DNA of 19,944 bases from Bacillota bacterium (GTDB lineage Bacteria > Bacillota > Clostridia > Oscillospirales > Acutalibacteraceae). Under the pieces are notes generated by a model, which was not told the origin of the DNA, did no database searches, and worked only from the letters and a program-made list of their open reading frames with translations. Positions 1-8,161 of the stretch are shown in pieces. The DNA lies in NCBI GenBank assembly GCA_023458915.1, contig JAEWWM010000023.1, forward strand, positions 1 to 19,944, given 5' to 3'. The position numbers and the translations under genes were made by a program. The stretch's first letter is position 1, and each line of letters starts with the position of its first letter.

Positions 1-749
1 CAATAGAAACTTATTTTAGAAAAAACGAAAGCAATCTTTGTGAAACCTGCAAAAATAGGCTTGAAAGAAATCCGATGCGAATTCTCGACTGCAAAAACCC
101 TGAGTGCGCTAAAATTTGCAAAGATGCCCCTACAATTCTTGAATATATTTGCACCGACTGCTCTGAACATTTCGAAAGCTTGAAAGACTATCTTAATACC
201 GTAAATATTGCTTACATCGTTAATCCTAAAATAGTTCGCGGGCTTGATTATTATTCTAAAACGGTATTTGAGTTCATTTGCGAAAACGAAGGCTCAAACC
301 TAACTGTCTGCGGCGGCGGCAGGTACGACGGACTTTCTGAACTTATCGGAGGTCCTGCGCTTCCTGCAATAGGTTTTGGGATGGGAATCGAAAGAATACT
401 TATGATTATGGAAAATCAGGGCATAGAATTTCCGTCCCCAAAAGTTCCGGAAGTTTACATTGTCTCGCTTGATGATAATTCCAGAAAAAAAGCTTTTGAA
501 CTTTGCGAAATTTTAAAGCGCTCATCAATTAGCGCGGAAGTTGATATTGCCGATAGAAATTTAAAGTCTCAGATGAAATATGCCGATAAAATCGGTGCCG
601 TTTACTCACTCGTTATCGGCAGCGAAGAGATAAATTCAAACAAAGCTAAGCTTAAAGAAATGAAAACCGGAAAAGAATTCGAAATATCAATAGGCGAAGA
701 CTTTATAAATGATTTTCTTTCAGTACAGATAAAAAAATTGCAATGCTAA
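1..749 (+). CDS. hisS: Histidyl-tRNA synthetase, C-terminal part (5' end outside window)
   Basis: Class II aminoacyl-tRNA synthetase that charges tRNA-His in the cytoplasm. The reading frame is already open at base 3 and ends with TAA at 747-749, so about 248 codons of a usually ~420-residue enzyme are visible. Seen: the family-typical RILDCK segment near base 75, the histidine-binding signature RGLDYYSKTVFEF near 238-276, then GGGRYDGL and the motif 3 arginine region GFGMGIERI. After these comes a C-terminal anticodon-binding domain (from about base 440, KVPEVYIVSL). The ATG at 75 lies inside the conserved domain and is not the start. The last codons (TTG CAA TGC TAA) run into the terminus of a dispersed repeat that begins at 744 and contributes the stop codon. 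A terminator follows at 858-894. Confidence 0.96.
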   Translation, partial: IETYFRKNESNLCETCKNRLERNPMRILDCKNPECAKICKDAPTILEYICTDCSEHFESLKDYLNTVNIAYIVNPKIVRGLDYYSKTVFEFICENEGSNLTVCGGGRYDGLSELIGGPALPAIGFGMGIERILMIMENQGIEFPSPKVPEVYIVSLDDNSRKKAFELCEILKRSSISAEVDIADRNLKSQMKYADKIGAVYSLVIGSEEINSNKAKLKEMKTGKEFEISIGEDFINDFLSVQIKKLQC

Positions 750-824
750 ATTTATATATAAGTTCTTATTTTTCTACCGCCGATAGCTGGATATAAAAGT
801 AAAAAATATATCCTAAATTTAGCA
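744..824 (+). repeat. 81-bp dispersed palindromic element, copy 1
   Basis: Begins TGCTAAATTT (744-753) and ends AAATTTAGCA (815-824), a perfect 10-bp terminal inverted repeat. The interior carries the family core ATATAAGTTCTT (757-768) and a degenerate GC-richer centre (774-790). It overlaps the hisS stop codon, which is part of the left terminus. No target-site duplication is visible. Confidence 0.8.
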
Positions 825-857
825 ACATATATGCTGATAAAACTTTGCTTGAAACTT

Positions 858-894
858 AAAAAACACCTTAGCTACTATGCCAAAGGTGTTTTTT
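858..894. terminator. Bidirectional Rho-independent terminator
   Basis: AAAAAACACCTT (858-869) pairs with AAGGTGTTTTTT (883-894), loop of 13. U-runs are present in both directions, so it can end hisS on the + strand and the convergent small gene at 1005-1286 on the - strand. Confidence 0.9.
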
Positions 895-1004
895 TATAAT
901 AAAATTCTGTGCTTAGTACGTTTGGCTTATACATATCTTAAGATATTGCTAAATTATATTATATATTATCATGTTTAAATTTTTTACTTTTACTGATTCT
1001 ATGT

Positions 1005-1286
1005 TTAAGTTAAGTCTTCTAGCGTTAAATTTTTTGGGTCATATGGTTTCTCTTTACTACCTTCTTTTAACGGCTTACGCACTGTCGCAGCGTCGATAGT
1101 GCCTCTTTTTTCACCCCATTTATACATACCATACCCTGCGCTAGCAAGCGCTCCAGCACCAATAATTGCTACCCCTGCATATTTTAAGCCCTTAATTAAT
1201 TTTGCTTTGTCAATATTTAATCCGCCGGCAATGTCGTCAAGAGCTTCTTCTGAAATAATGCCTCTTTCAATTTCTTTTTCTTCCAT
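1005..1286 (-). CDS. Small GG-leader-like membrane peptide, 93 aa
   Basis: Not recognised as a named family. The start is taken as ATG at 1286 because AGGAG (1296-1300) lies 9 bases upstream; an upstream TTG at 1295 would abut that site. The N-terminus has ISEEALDDIAGGLN, which resembles the double-glycine leader ends of class II bacteriocin and RiPP precursors. A hydrophobic glycine/alanine segment follows (AGVAIIGAGALASAGYGMY, about residues 37-55), then a charged tail. If cleaved after AGG it would release a roughly 70-residue peptide with one membrane segment. No C39 peptidase, transporter or modification gene is in the window, so the secretion route is unknown. A near-consensus promoter lies at 1341-1369. 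The AGG motif recurs in the protein at 15629-16552. A bacteriocin-like role is inference only. Confidence 0.75.
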   Translation of the reverse strand: MEEKEIERGIISEEALDDIAGGLNIDKAKLIKGLKYAGVAIIGAGALASAGYGMYKWGEKRGTIDAATVRKPLKEGSKEKPYDPKNLTLEDLT

Positions 1287-1340
1287 TTTAAACAACTCCT
1301 TTTTTGAAAATATTTATATTGATTTACTAAATTTACAAAC

Positions 1341-1369
1341 ATTATATATATAAATACATATAATGTCAA
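1341..1369 (-). promoter_or_regulatory. Sigma-A-type promoter of the 93-aa gene
   Basis: Minus strand TTGACA (1364-1369), 17-bp spacer, TATAAT (1341-1346). Both hexamers match consensus. The expected start near 1334 gives a leader of about 48 nt before the ATG at 1286. The perfect match suggests strong constitutive transcription. Confidence 0.85.
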
Positions 1370-1407
1370 TAAAAATTTTGAAATTTATTTAGGCAATAAA
1401 AAAGCAA

Positions 1408-1488
1408 TGCTAAATCCACATATATAAATTCTTATTTTCTCTACACCTATGGCAGGCTGAGAAACGCAGAATCTATTTTAATTTAGCA
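1408..1488 (+). repeat. 81-bp dispersed palindromic element, copy 2
   Basis: TGCTAAAT at the left (1408-1415), AATTTAGCA at the right (1480-1488), exactly 81 bp. It shares with other copies the core TATATAAATTCTTATTTTCT and, on the right, GAGAAAC followed by AATCTATTT. It ends 16 bp before the antisense-RNA promoter of the first toxin-like locus. Confidence 0.8.
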
Positions 1489-1504
1489 AATGCCCTTTTG
1501 ATAG

Positions 1505-1534
1505 TTGACATTTTTAATTATTAAGTTATATAAT
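1505..1534 (+). promoter_or_regulatory. Promoter of antisense RNA, locus 1
   Basis: TTGACA (1505-1510), 18-bp spacer, TATAAT (1529-1534). Drives the short + strand RNA that converges on the toxin-like frame at 1627-1713. Confidence 0.85.
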
Positions 1535-1540
1535 AAATGT

Positions 1541-1637
1541 AGTAGGATTAAACCGTAAAGAAACGGCTAGCCCCAATTCAAAATGAAATAAAATTTAACC
1601 GTTATCACTTTGAGAGAGAGAAACGGTTATTTTTTTG
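1541..1637 (+). ncRNA. Candidate antitoxin RNA, locus 1 (~95 nt)
   Basis: The start is estimated about 7 nt after the -10. Near the 5' end is a small hairpin, CCGT (1553-1556) with ACGG (1563-1566), followed by the self-complementary GGCTAGCC (1565-1572). The 3' end is a terminator: TAACCGTT (1596-1603) pairs with AACGGTTA (1622-1629), then a T-run at 1630-1636. No ribosome binding site or sensible frame is present. The terminator arm overlaps the stop codon of the opposite-strand peptide gene, so the RNA is complementary to the 3' part of any toxin mRNA that reads through. Known analogues of this arrangement are type I toxin-antitoxin loci; the function here is inferred. Confidence 0.75.
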
Positions 1638-1713
1638 TTTTAATTTGAGCAATTATATCGCCAACTGCTATTAAAATAAGCAGTATGAATATTAAATTTG
1701 CCAAATCATCCAT
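1627..1713 (-). CDS. Type I toxin-like small membrane peptide, locus 1 (28 aa)
   Basis: Minus-strand frame of 28 codons. It begins MDDLANL, continues with a hydrophobic stretch (LIFILLILIAVGDII) long enough for one membrane helix, and ends QIKTKK before TAA (1627-1629). A GGGGG ribosome binding site (1722-1726) lies 8 bases before the ATG. AAGGG and CCCTT (1724-1728 with 1734-1738) can pair over this site. Acidic start, one helix and lysine tail are typical of pore-forming type I toxins. Two related frames (4639-4713 and 6577-6660) sit in the same arrangement, which argues against a chance frame. No named family is recognised; toxicity is untested. Confidence 0.72.
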   Translation of the reverse strand: MDDLANLIFILLILIAVGDIIAQIKTKK

Positions 1714-1781
1714 ATTACCAACCCCCTTTCTATAAGGGAGCGGCTAACCGTACTCCGTAGGCTCATCCTACTACATATTTA

Positions 1782-1809
1782 ATTATACTAAAATTTCCTC
1801 ATAATTCAA
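1782..1809 (-). promoter_or_regulatory. Promoter of toxin-like mRNA, locus 1
   Basis: Minus strand TTGAAT (1804-1809), 16-bp spacer, TATAAT (1782-1787). Transcription would start at about 1774, the first base of GTAGTAGGAT on the minus strand. The antisense RNA begins within an identical sequence on the + strand. Confidence 0.75.
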
Positions 1810-1830
1810 CAAAAAAACATTATTGAATTC

Positions 1831-1890
1831 GCCTAAATAAGTTCTTGTTTCTCTATGCCGACAGCGAGAAAAAACAGCATCAACTTGATT
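1831..1890 (+). repeat. Dispersed palindromic element, copy 3 (left end shortened)
   Basis: GCCTAAATAAGTTCTTG followed by TTTCTC ... GAGAAA (hairpin about 1849-1870) matches the family core, but about 9 bp after the left terminus are missing. The right arm is diverged and continues past the glnQ stop codon (1880-1882) into its last codons. It lies immediately upstream of the toxin-like promoter of locus 1, so locus 1 is bracketed by copies 2 and 3. Confidence 0.6.
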
Positions 1891-2629
1891 CCCCAACAAT
1901 AAACCTGAATAAAAAGTTCTTTGTGCGTTCATTTTGCGGGTTTACAAAAAGCTGTTCCGGCGGCCCTTCTTCGCAAATCATGCCGTCGTCCATAAATATT
2001 ATTTTATTTGAAACTTCTTTTGCAAAAGCCATTTCGTGGGTTACTATTATCATTGTTATGTTAAGTTTTGTGAGTGATCGCATGACTTTAAGAACTTCAC
2101 CGACTGTTTCGGGGTCAAGCGCTGAGGTAGGCTCATCAAACAACAGTACTTCGGGATTCATAGACAGCGCTCGGGCTATCGCTACTCTTTGTTTTTGCCC
2201 GCCTGAAAGCTGTTTTGGTTTGGCGTCAATAAATTTAGACATCTGAACTTTATCAAGAAAATAAAGAGCGTTTTCTTTGGCTTCCGATATGTTTTTTTTA
2301 AGAACTTTAACCTGCCCAACAGTACAATTTTCAAGAACATTTAAATTATTAAAAAGGTTAAACTGCTGAAACACCATACCAACTTTTGAGCGGTAAAAAT
2401 CAACGTTATAATTATCACTGAGCACATTTTCGCCTTTATAAAGTATTTCGCCTGACGTTGGATATTCAAGCAAATTAATACACCTTAAAAAAGTTGATTT
2501 CCCGGCACCTGACGGACCTATAATACAGGAAACATCACCTTGATTTATGCTAAAATCTATGCCGTTTAAAATTTTGAGAGCGCCAAACGATTTTTTAAGA
2601 TTATTTATTTTAATAATATTATTTTCCAT
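1880..2629 (-). CDS. glnQ: Polar amino-acid ABC transporter ATP-binding protein (GlnQ/HisP type), 249 aa
   Basis: Cytoplasmic ATPase that energises the permease encoded just upstream. Seen in order: Walker [10 protein letters not shown] (residues 38-46), Q-loop [11 protein letters not shown] signature [15 protein letters not shown], Walker [15 protein letters not shown], and the switch histidine in IVTHEM. All catalytic residues are present. The start is ATG at 2629, with GGAGG about 8 bases upstream inside the end of the permease gene; one base separates the two frames, so translation is probably coupled. A longer frame from 2704 overlaps the permease and is not favoured. The last seven residues (FIVGESS) extend beyond the usual family end and appear to be encoded by a dispersed repeat (copy 3). 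The substrate (Gln, Glu, cystine or a basic amino acid) cannot be read from the sequence; the symbol denotes the family. Confidence 0.93.
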   Translation of the reverse strand: MENNIIKINNLKKSFGALKILNGIDFSINQGDVSCIIGPSGAGKSTFLRCINLLEYPTSGEILYKGENVLSDNYNVDFYRSKVGMVFQQFNLFNNLNVLENCTVGQVKVLKKNISEAKENALYFLDKVQMSKFIDAKPKQLSGGQKQRVAIARALSMNPEVLLFDEPTSALDPETVGEVLKVMRSLTKLNITMIIVTHEMAFAKEVSNKIIFMDDGMICEEGPPEQLFVNPQNERTKNFLFRFIVGESS

Positions 2630-2630
2630 T

Positions 2631-3395
2631 TTACTTATCCTCCGATTTTTTAACAAAAAGAATCGGCATTGTTGAAGAAGCGTGGATAAACTCCTTCGGG
2701 CCATCCATATATTTTTCCAAAATTTTTATAAGCCTTGTAACGGTTAAAGTCAGAATAAAATAAATCACAGCCGCAACAATAAAGGTCTCATATGTGCGAA
2801 AAATGGCACCTTTTATTGACTTTGTTACGAAGAAAAGCTCTGTTACAGAAATAACATTTAAAACCGAAGTATCTTTAATATTTATTATAAACTCATTGCA
2901 CGTTGCGGGGAGTATGTTGCGAATAGTCTGTGGCAAAATTATGTTCATCATCGCTTGCCCGTGCGTCATGCCGATTGATTTAGCTGCCTCCATTTGCCCG
3001 GAATCAATACTTTCAATGCCGCCGCGCACCACTTCAACCATGTAAGCACCCGTGTTTATGGAAACTATTATCACTCCCGCAACAATTGGGCTAAAATTAA
3101 TGCCCATAAATTCTTGCATACCAAAGTAAAGAACAATAGCTTGCACCATCATCGGCGTACCGCGAAAAATCTCAACGTAACACGTTATAATAGCATTAAT
3201 AATACTCATTAAAACTTTTTTAAACTGGTTTCTCGAAAGCGGAATCGCTTTTACGGAGCCAAGACCTATACCTATTAAAAATCCCATAATTGTACCAACA
3301 AGAGCAATAAGCAGCGTTACGCCTGTACCTTTTAAAAACCATACTCCATAGTGGTCTAATATGTAAAAAATCCATTCTAAAAATGTTCTGTCCAT
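2631..3395 (-). CDS. Polar amino-acid ABC transporter permease, 254 aa
   Basis: Inner-membrane channel subunit of the His/Glu/Gln/Arg permease family. Several hydrophobic segments are visible (for example [20 protein letters not shown] near residues 25-44, and [18 protein letters not shown] near the end). The cytoplasmic coupling loop [20 protein letters not shown] is the conserved EAA motif that contacts the ATPase. An in-frame TAG just upstream makes ATG 3395 the first possible start. The nearest GGAGG is about 16 bases away, so the ribosome binding site is poorly spaced. The stop is one base before the glnQ start. Middle gene of the transporter operon, read after the binding protein. Confidence 0.93.
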   Translation of the reverse strand: MDRTFLEWIFYILDHYGVWFLKGTGVTLLIALVGTIMGFLIGIGLGSVKAIPLSRNQFKKVLMSIINAIITCYVEIFRGTPMMVQAIVLYFGMQEFMGINFSPIVAGVIIVSINTGAYMVEVVRGGIESIDSGQMEAAKSIGMTHGQAMMNIILPQTIRNILPATCNEFIINIKDTSVLNVISVTELFFVTKSIKGAIFRTYETFIVAAVIYFILTLTVTRLIKILEKYMDGPKEFIHASSTMPILFVKKSEDK

Positions 3396-3444
3396 AAATT
3401 TTGAGTCTACACCTCCATTTTTTGAGATCGCTTATTCTTGATTT

Positions 3445-4284
3445 TTAAATTCCGGAAGCCATTACCGCTTTTTCCATTAATTCGTCTCTTCTTTTTTCAT
3501 CTACTATAGAAAGCGCGGAATTAATCTTATCTTTTAAACTGCTGCCTTTTTTAACGCCTATTGCAATAGCAACATCATCTTGTGAATAACTAAAACCTTT
3601 GCCTTTTTCAAGCTCCGCATAGGTAAGTGTCGGATTAGTGCGAACCGCTGCAAGAGCCGCGGGTTTCTCGCTTATGTACCCATCTATTTTACCAGCGTTT
3701 ACTGCCGAAATCATAGAAGAAAAATCTTCCATAGGAACTTCTTTTATGACTCCAGGGATTTGGTCAATTAAAGTATAGTGAACTGTACTGAGCTGACCGG
3801 TAATTTTTGCGCCTTTAAAATCACTTAAACTCTTGGCACCAGCATATGGGCTGCTCTTCTTTAAAACTATTACTATATTTGAAGCATAGTAATTATCGGT
3901 AAAATCTATAGCTTGTTTTCTTTCTTTCGTTGCAGACATACCAGCAATAATAGCGTCTATTTTCCCAGAAGTCAGCGCAGGAAGCAAGCCGTCCCAATCA
4001 ATTTTAATAATTTCGAGCTTTTTCCCCATTTTTTTCGCTATTTCTTCGGCAATATAAACATCATACCCGCATGCGTACCATCCGCCGGAAATTTTAATTG
4101 CTCCGTTTTTAGCAGTTGGCTGAATCCAATTAAACGGCGCATACGCACATTCCATTCCGACTTTTAATGTATTTTCATCGGAAGAATTACGGGCATTTCG
4201 AACCGCAAGCACTATTAAAGCAGCTACTAAAGCAATTGATAGCAGAATCGCGCCGAATTTATATGCTTTCGAAAATGTTTTCAA
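3445..4284 (-). CDS. Amino-acid ABC transporter substrate-binding protein, 279 aa
   Basis: Extracytoplasmic binding protein of the SBP_bac_3 family, which delivers an amino acid to the permease. Seen: the family entry KVGMECAYAPFNW, the central GYDVYIAEEIAKKMGKKLE, DGLLPALTSGKIDAIIAGMS and TKERKQAIDFTDNYY, and the late repeat MISAVNAGKIDGYISEKPAA. The start is TTG at 4284, with AAAGGA 8 bases upstream; no in-frame ATG is near. The N-terminus has a hydrophobic segment (AILLSIALVAALIVLAV, residues 12-28) with no cysteine after it, so it is probably held by an uncleaved signal anchor and not as a lipoprotein, which is unusual for a Gram-positive binding protein. First gene of the three-gene operon. 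Confidence 0.92.
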   Translation of the reverse strand: MKTFSKAYKFGAILLSIALVAALIVLAVRNARNSSDENTLKVGMECAYAPFNWIQPTAKNGAIKISGGWYACGYDVYIAEEIAKKMGKKLEIIKIDWDGLLPALTSGKIDAIIAGMSATKERKQAIDFTDNYYASNIVIVLKKSSPYAGAKSLSDFKGAKITGQLSTVHYTLIDQIPGVIKEVPMEDFSSMISAVNAGKIDGYISEKPAALAAVRTNPTLTYAELEKGKGFSYSQDDVAIAIGVKKGSSLKDKINSALSIVDEKRRDELMEKAVMASGI

Positions 4285-4307
4285 TCAAAACATCCTTTCC
4301 AACATAT

Positions 4308-4336
4308 AATTTATACTATACAAACAATTTTTGCAA
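4308..4336 (-). promoter_or_regulatory. Possible promoter of the ABC transporter operon
   Basis: Minus strand TTGCAA (4331-4336), 17-bp spacer, TAAATT (4308-4313). Overlapping TATAGT and TATAAA alternatives make the exact -10 uncertain. It lies about 30 bases before the TTG start. Confidence 0.35.
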
Positions 4337-4422
4337 CTAATTTTTTTATGTTTTTGTGCAAATTTATTATTTAATCAAACAATTTAGCTTATTAAATGCT
4401 TTTTAGTCATAGAATATTTAGA

Positions 4423-4503
4423 TGCTGTTAAATTACGATGCACCTTTATATTCCCCTCGCACAGTCGGCGGAAAGAAACAAGAGTTTATATACAAATTTA
4501 GCA
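4423..4503 (-). repeat. 81-bp dispersed palindromic element, copy 4 (inverted)
   Basis: Read on the minus strand it begins TGCTAAATTT (4494-4503), continues GTATATAAACTCTTG and TTTCTTTCCGCCGA, and ends at AGCA (complement of TGCT at 4423-4426). It is exactly 81 bp. Opposite in orientation to the other copies. It ends 18 bp before the antisense promoter of toxin-like locus 2. Confidence 0.75.
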
Positions 4504-4521
4504 TTATGTATCTTTCGGAAG

Positions 4522-4551
4522 TTGACATTTTACGTGTTTAAGTTATATAAT
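4522..4551 (+). promoter_or_regulatory. Promoter of antisense RNA, locus 2
   Basis: TTGACA (4522-4527), 18-bp spacer, TATAAT (4546-4551); same spacing and near-identical hexamers as locus 1. Confidence 0.85.
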
Positions 4552-4557
4552 AATTGT

Positions 4558-4649
4558 AGCAAGGGCTATACCGTTTCAAGAACGGTTTGTCCTAAAGAAT
4601 AATCGATTTAATAACCGTTTACCTTTTCCGGAGGGCGGTTATTTTTTTA
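4558..4649 (+). ncRNA. Candidate antitoxin RNA, locus 2 (~92 nt)
   Basis: Near the 5' end, ACCGTT (4570-4575) pairs with AACGGT (4581-4586) around a 5-nt loop. The 3' terminator is AATAACCG (4610-4617) with CGGTTATT (4636-4643) and a T-run at 4642-4648. The terminator arm contains the complement of the peptide stop codon (4639-4641). Layout and length match locus 1 although most of the sequence differs. Confidence 0.75.
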
Positions 4650-4713
4650 TGTCATTAAGTAGGCTATAAAATACTAAAAGTATTAAAAGCAAATACAATA
4701 ATTCCACATACAT
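4639..4713 (-). CDS. Type I toxin-like small membrane peptide, locus 2 (24 aa)
   Basis: Minus-strand frame from ATG at 4713 (MYVELLYLLLILLVFYSL...) ending LLNDIKK before TAA. The hydrophobic stretch spans nearly the whole peptide; the tail is lysine-rich as in the other two loci. Start choice: AGGAG sits only 2-3 bases before the ATG but about 8 bases before an in-frame GTG at 4707, so GTG (22 aa) may be the real start. The ribosome binding site lies in a 7-bp stem, CACTCCT (4714-4720) with AGGAGTG (4729-4735), which would hide it. Function is inferred from the arrangement only. Confidence 0.68.
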   Translation of the reverse strand: MYVELLYLLLILLVFYSLLNDIKK

Positions 4714-4774
4714 CACTCCTCTCTGTGAAGGAGTGACAAACCGCTCTCTAACAGACGAGCCCTTACTAAATTTA

Positions 4775-4803
4775 ATTATAATTATTTTTTCTTCAAAATT
4801 GAA
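4775..4803 (-). promoter_or_regulatory. Promoter of toxin-like mRNA, locus 2
   Basis: Perfect minus-strand TATAAT (4775-4780); the -35 is weak (TTCAAT, 4798-4803, 17-bp spacer) but aligns with the -35 of locus 1. Predicted start near 4768, at the beginning of the inverted-repeat block. Confidence 0.6.
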
Positions 4804-4815
4804 CAAAAAAAGTAT

Positions 4816-4884
4816 TGCAAAATTTATATAAATAAAGTTCTGTTTCCACTCCGCCTACGTCGAAAGAGAAACACAATATCTATT

Positions 4885-4886
<2 letters not shown>
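4816..4886 (+). repeat. Dispersed palindromic element, copy 5 (right end replaced by guaB)
   Basis: TGCAAAATTTATATAA at the left, then AAGTTCTG, TTTCCACTCCGCC, and GAGAAACACAATATCTATTTCA. The right terminus is absent: TCA at 4885-4887 is the complement of the guaB stop codon, and sequence beyond is guaB. With copy 4 it brackets toxin-like locus 2. Confidence 0.65.
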
Positions 4887-6378
<1,492 letters not shown>

Positions 6379-6459
6379 TTAAACTTAGAATTAAAAACCA
6401 ACTACTTAAAATGCGTTTTTATATGAACCGCAAAATACTTAGTAATATTAAACATTTTA

Positions 6460-6487
6460 TTGACTTTTATTTTCATTGGAATATAAT
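6460..6487 (+). promoter_or_regulatory. Promoter of antisense RNA, locus 3
   Basis: TTGACT (6460-6465), 16-bp spacer, TATAAT (6482-6487). Confidence 0.8.
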
Positions 6488-6493
6488 AAAAGT

Positions 6494-6585
6494 AGAAGCA
6501 AACCGTTTGAAAAACGGCTAGCCTATTAAATCGAATACAATCTAAATAAATAGCTGATTCATTTAGGGTGAGGCAGCTATTTTTC
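6494..6585 (+). ncRNA. Candidate antitoxin RNA, locus 3 (~92 nt)
   Basis: The 5' hairpin is CCGTTT (6503-6508) with AAACGG (6512-6517), followed by GGCTAGCC (6516-6523) as in locus 1. The terminator is AAATAGCTG (6548-6556) with CAGCTATTT (6574-6582) and a T-run at 6580-6584. It overlaps the stop codon of the minus-strand peptide (6577-6579). The terminator sequence is unrelated to those of loci 1 and 2 but has the same position and role. Confidence 0.75.
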
Positions 6586-6660
6586 TGCGTCAATTCGGCG
6601 AATAATTTTGTAAATTACTATTAGTGCAACTAAAGTAACTACTGAATTTACCAAATCCAT
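6577..6660 (-). CDS. Type I toxin-like small membrane peptide, locus 3 (27 aa)
   Basis: Minus-strand frame MDLVNSVVTLVALIVIYKII followed by RRIDAEK and TAG. One hydrophobic helix of about 16 residues and a charged tail. A strong GGGAGGTGG site lies 4 bases before the ATG at 6660. That site can pair with upstream sequence: CCAC (6665-6668) with GTGG (6688-6691), and CCC (6671-6673) with GGG (6682-6684). The MD start and basic tail resemble the peptide at 1627-1713, and the layout is shared with both other loci. It lies between guaB and serS. Confidence 0.72.
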   Translation of the reverse strand: MDLVNSVVTLVALIVIYKIIRRIDAEK

Positions 6661-6726
6661 GCAACCACCTCCCATCTTTCAGGGAATGTGGCCAGCCGCC
6701 TTCCGTCAGGCTTTGCTTCTACAAAT

Positions 6727-6755
6727 ATTTTAATTTATCTTTTTTCTTTTTTCAA
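6727..6755 (-). promoter_or_regulatory. Promoter of toxin-like mRNA, locus 3
   Basis: Minus strand TTGAAA (6750-6755), 17-bp spacer, TAAAAT (6727-6732). Predicted start about 6720-6722, at the first bases of the block GTAGAAGCAAA. The rest of 6756-6890 holds no clear gene, repeat or serS terminator. Confidence 0.7.
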
Positions 6756-6890
6756 ACTTTTTGACATATTTCTGCATTTAATCTAAAAATTAAGTGAAAT
6801 AAATCGAATTTTGGGTTATTTTAAAGAGCGTTTACTTTCAATGATTTGACCACTTTTTCTCCTATAATAGTTTGTATACTGACTTTTATA

Positions 6891-8159
6891 TTATTTCATA
6901 ATATCTGTGCCCATGTAGCTTTCAAGCACTTCAGGAACTGTGACTGTTCCATCAGCGTTTTGATAATTTTCAAGAATTGCCGCAACTGTCCTTCCGACTG
7001 CTACTCCAGAGCCATTAAGTGTGTGAACAAGCTGAGCTTTGTCTTTATTATCATTTTTATATCTTATCTGCATTCTTCTTGCCTGGTAGTCTTCAAAATT
7101 TGAGCAGGAAGATATCTCCACGTATCTATTATAAGAAGGCATCCACACCTCAATGTCGTAAGTTTTCGCGGAACAAAAACCTATATCACCTGTTGAAAGG
7201 CATACTACTCTGTAAGGAAGGCCCAAAAGCTGAAGAACTTTTTCAGCATCATTTGTTAAAGATTCAAGTTCATCATAAGAATCTTCAGGTTTACTAAATT
7301 TAACAAGCTCAACTTTATTAAATTGATGCTGCCTTACAAGACCTCTGGTATCTCTGCCCGCCGAACCCGCTTCAGATCTAAAGCACGCAGAATATGCACA
7401 ATATTTTTTAGTTAAATCCTTGCCATCCATAATTTCATCGCGATGCATATTAGTCACGGGAACCTCTGCGGTTGGAATCAGATAATATTCCATACCTTCA
7501 AGTTTGAACTCATTTTCAAACTTTGGTAATTGACCCGTGCCTACAAGTGAGTCTCTATTTACTATGTAAGGCGGCAAAATTTCGGTGTAACCGTTTTCCG
7601 TGTGAGTAGTCAAGAAAAAATTTATTATAGAGCGTTCAAGCTTAGCACCTAGACCCCTGTAAAAATGAAATCTAGCTCCAGCAACTTTTGCCGCTCTTTC
7701 TTGATCTAAAATGCCAAGGTTTTTCCCTATATCCCAGTGTGCTTTGGCATCAAAATCAAATTTTCGCGGCTCTCCAACACGCCTTATTTCAATGTTTTCG
7801 CTGTCATCTTTCCCAATGGGAACACTTTTGTGCGGAATATTCGGGATGCTCAATAAAAGCTCATGCAGCTCTTTTTCAAGCACAGAAAGTTCCTTATTTT
7901 TTTTCGAAATTTTATCCGAAAGAGATTTCATCTCAGCCATCAAACCAGAAATATCCTCGCCCGATTTTTTCATCGCTGGGATTTTCTTATTAACCGCATT
8001 TTGCTCAGATTTCATGCTTTCAGCGTCTTGTATAACTTTTCTTCTAAGTTCGTCGGTTTCAAGAACTTTATCAATTACCGCACCTAAATTTTGCTGCCGA
8101 TTTTGCATAGCTTTTTTTACCATTTCAGGGTCATTTCTTATAATTTTAATATCAAGCAT
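6891..8159 (-). CDS. serS: Seryl-tRNA synthetase, 422 aa
   Basis: Class II synthetase that charges tRNA-Ser. Seen: an N-terminal tRNA-binding coiled-coil arm (about residues 30-105, rich in K, E and L), the serine pocket TAEVP (230-234), motif 2 with [16 protein letters not shown] (259-274), the [18 protein letters not shown] segment, and motif 3 [17 protein letters not shown] near the C-terminus. Complete. GGGAGG lies 8 bases before the ATG at 8159, inside the last codons of the VanZ-like gene, two bases from its stop. Last gene of a parA-parB-vanZ-serS transcription unit; no T-box leader is present. No convincing terminator follows, so readthrough toward toxin-like locus 3 is possible. Confidence 0.97.
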   Translation of the reverse strand: MLDIKIIRNDPEMVKKAMQNRQQNLGAVIDKVLETDELRRKVIQDAESMKSEQNAVNKKIPAMKKSGEDISGLMAEMKSLSDKISKKNKELSVLEKELHELLLSIPNIPHKSVPIGKDDSENIEIRRVGEPRKFDFDAKAHWDIGKNLGILDQERAAKVAGARFHFYRGLGAKLERSIINFFLTTHTENGYTEILPPYIVNRDSLVGTGQLPKFENEFKLEGMEYYLIPTAEVPVTNMHRDEIMDGKDLTKKYCAYSACFRSEAGSAGRDTRGLVRQHQFNKVELVKFSKPEDSYDELESLTNDAEKVLQLLGLPYRVVCLSTGDIGFCSAKTYDIEVWMPSYNRYVEISSCSNFEDYQARRMQIRYKNDNKDKAQLVHTLNGSGVAVGRTVAAILENYQNADGTVTVPEVLESYMGTDIMK

Positions 8160-8161
8160 TT

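Noticed and set aside
933..946. Perfect palindrome ATATCTTAAGATAT
   Set aside because: Short and AT-rich; expected by chance in this composition, and no nearby promoter it could control was identified.
945..960. ATTGCTAAATTATATT, resembling the left end of the 81-bp element
   Set aside because: Only the first nine bases match and no core or right end follows; possibly a remnant but not supportable.
6402..6593. 63-codon minus-strand frame across antisense locus 3
   Set aside because: It runs through the antisense RNA, its promoter and the terminator, with no ribosome binding site or coding character; the 27-aa frame beside it is better supported.
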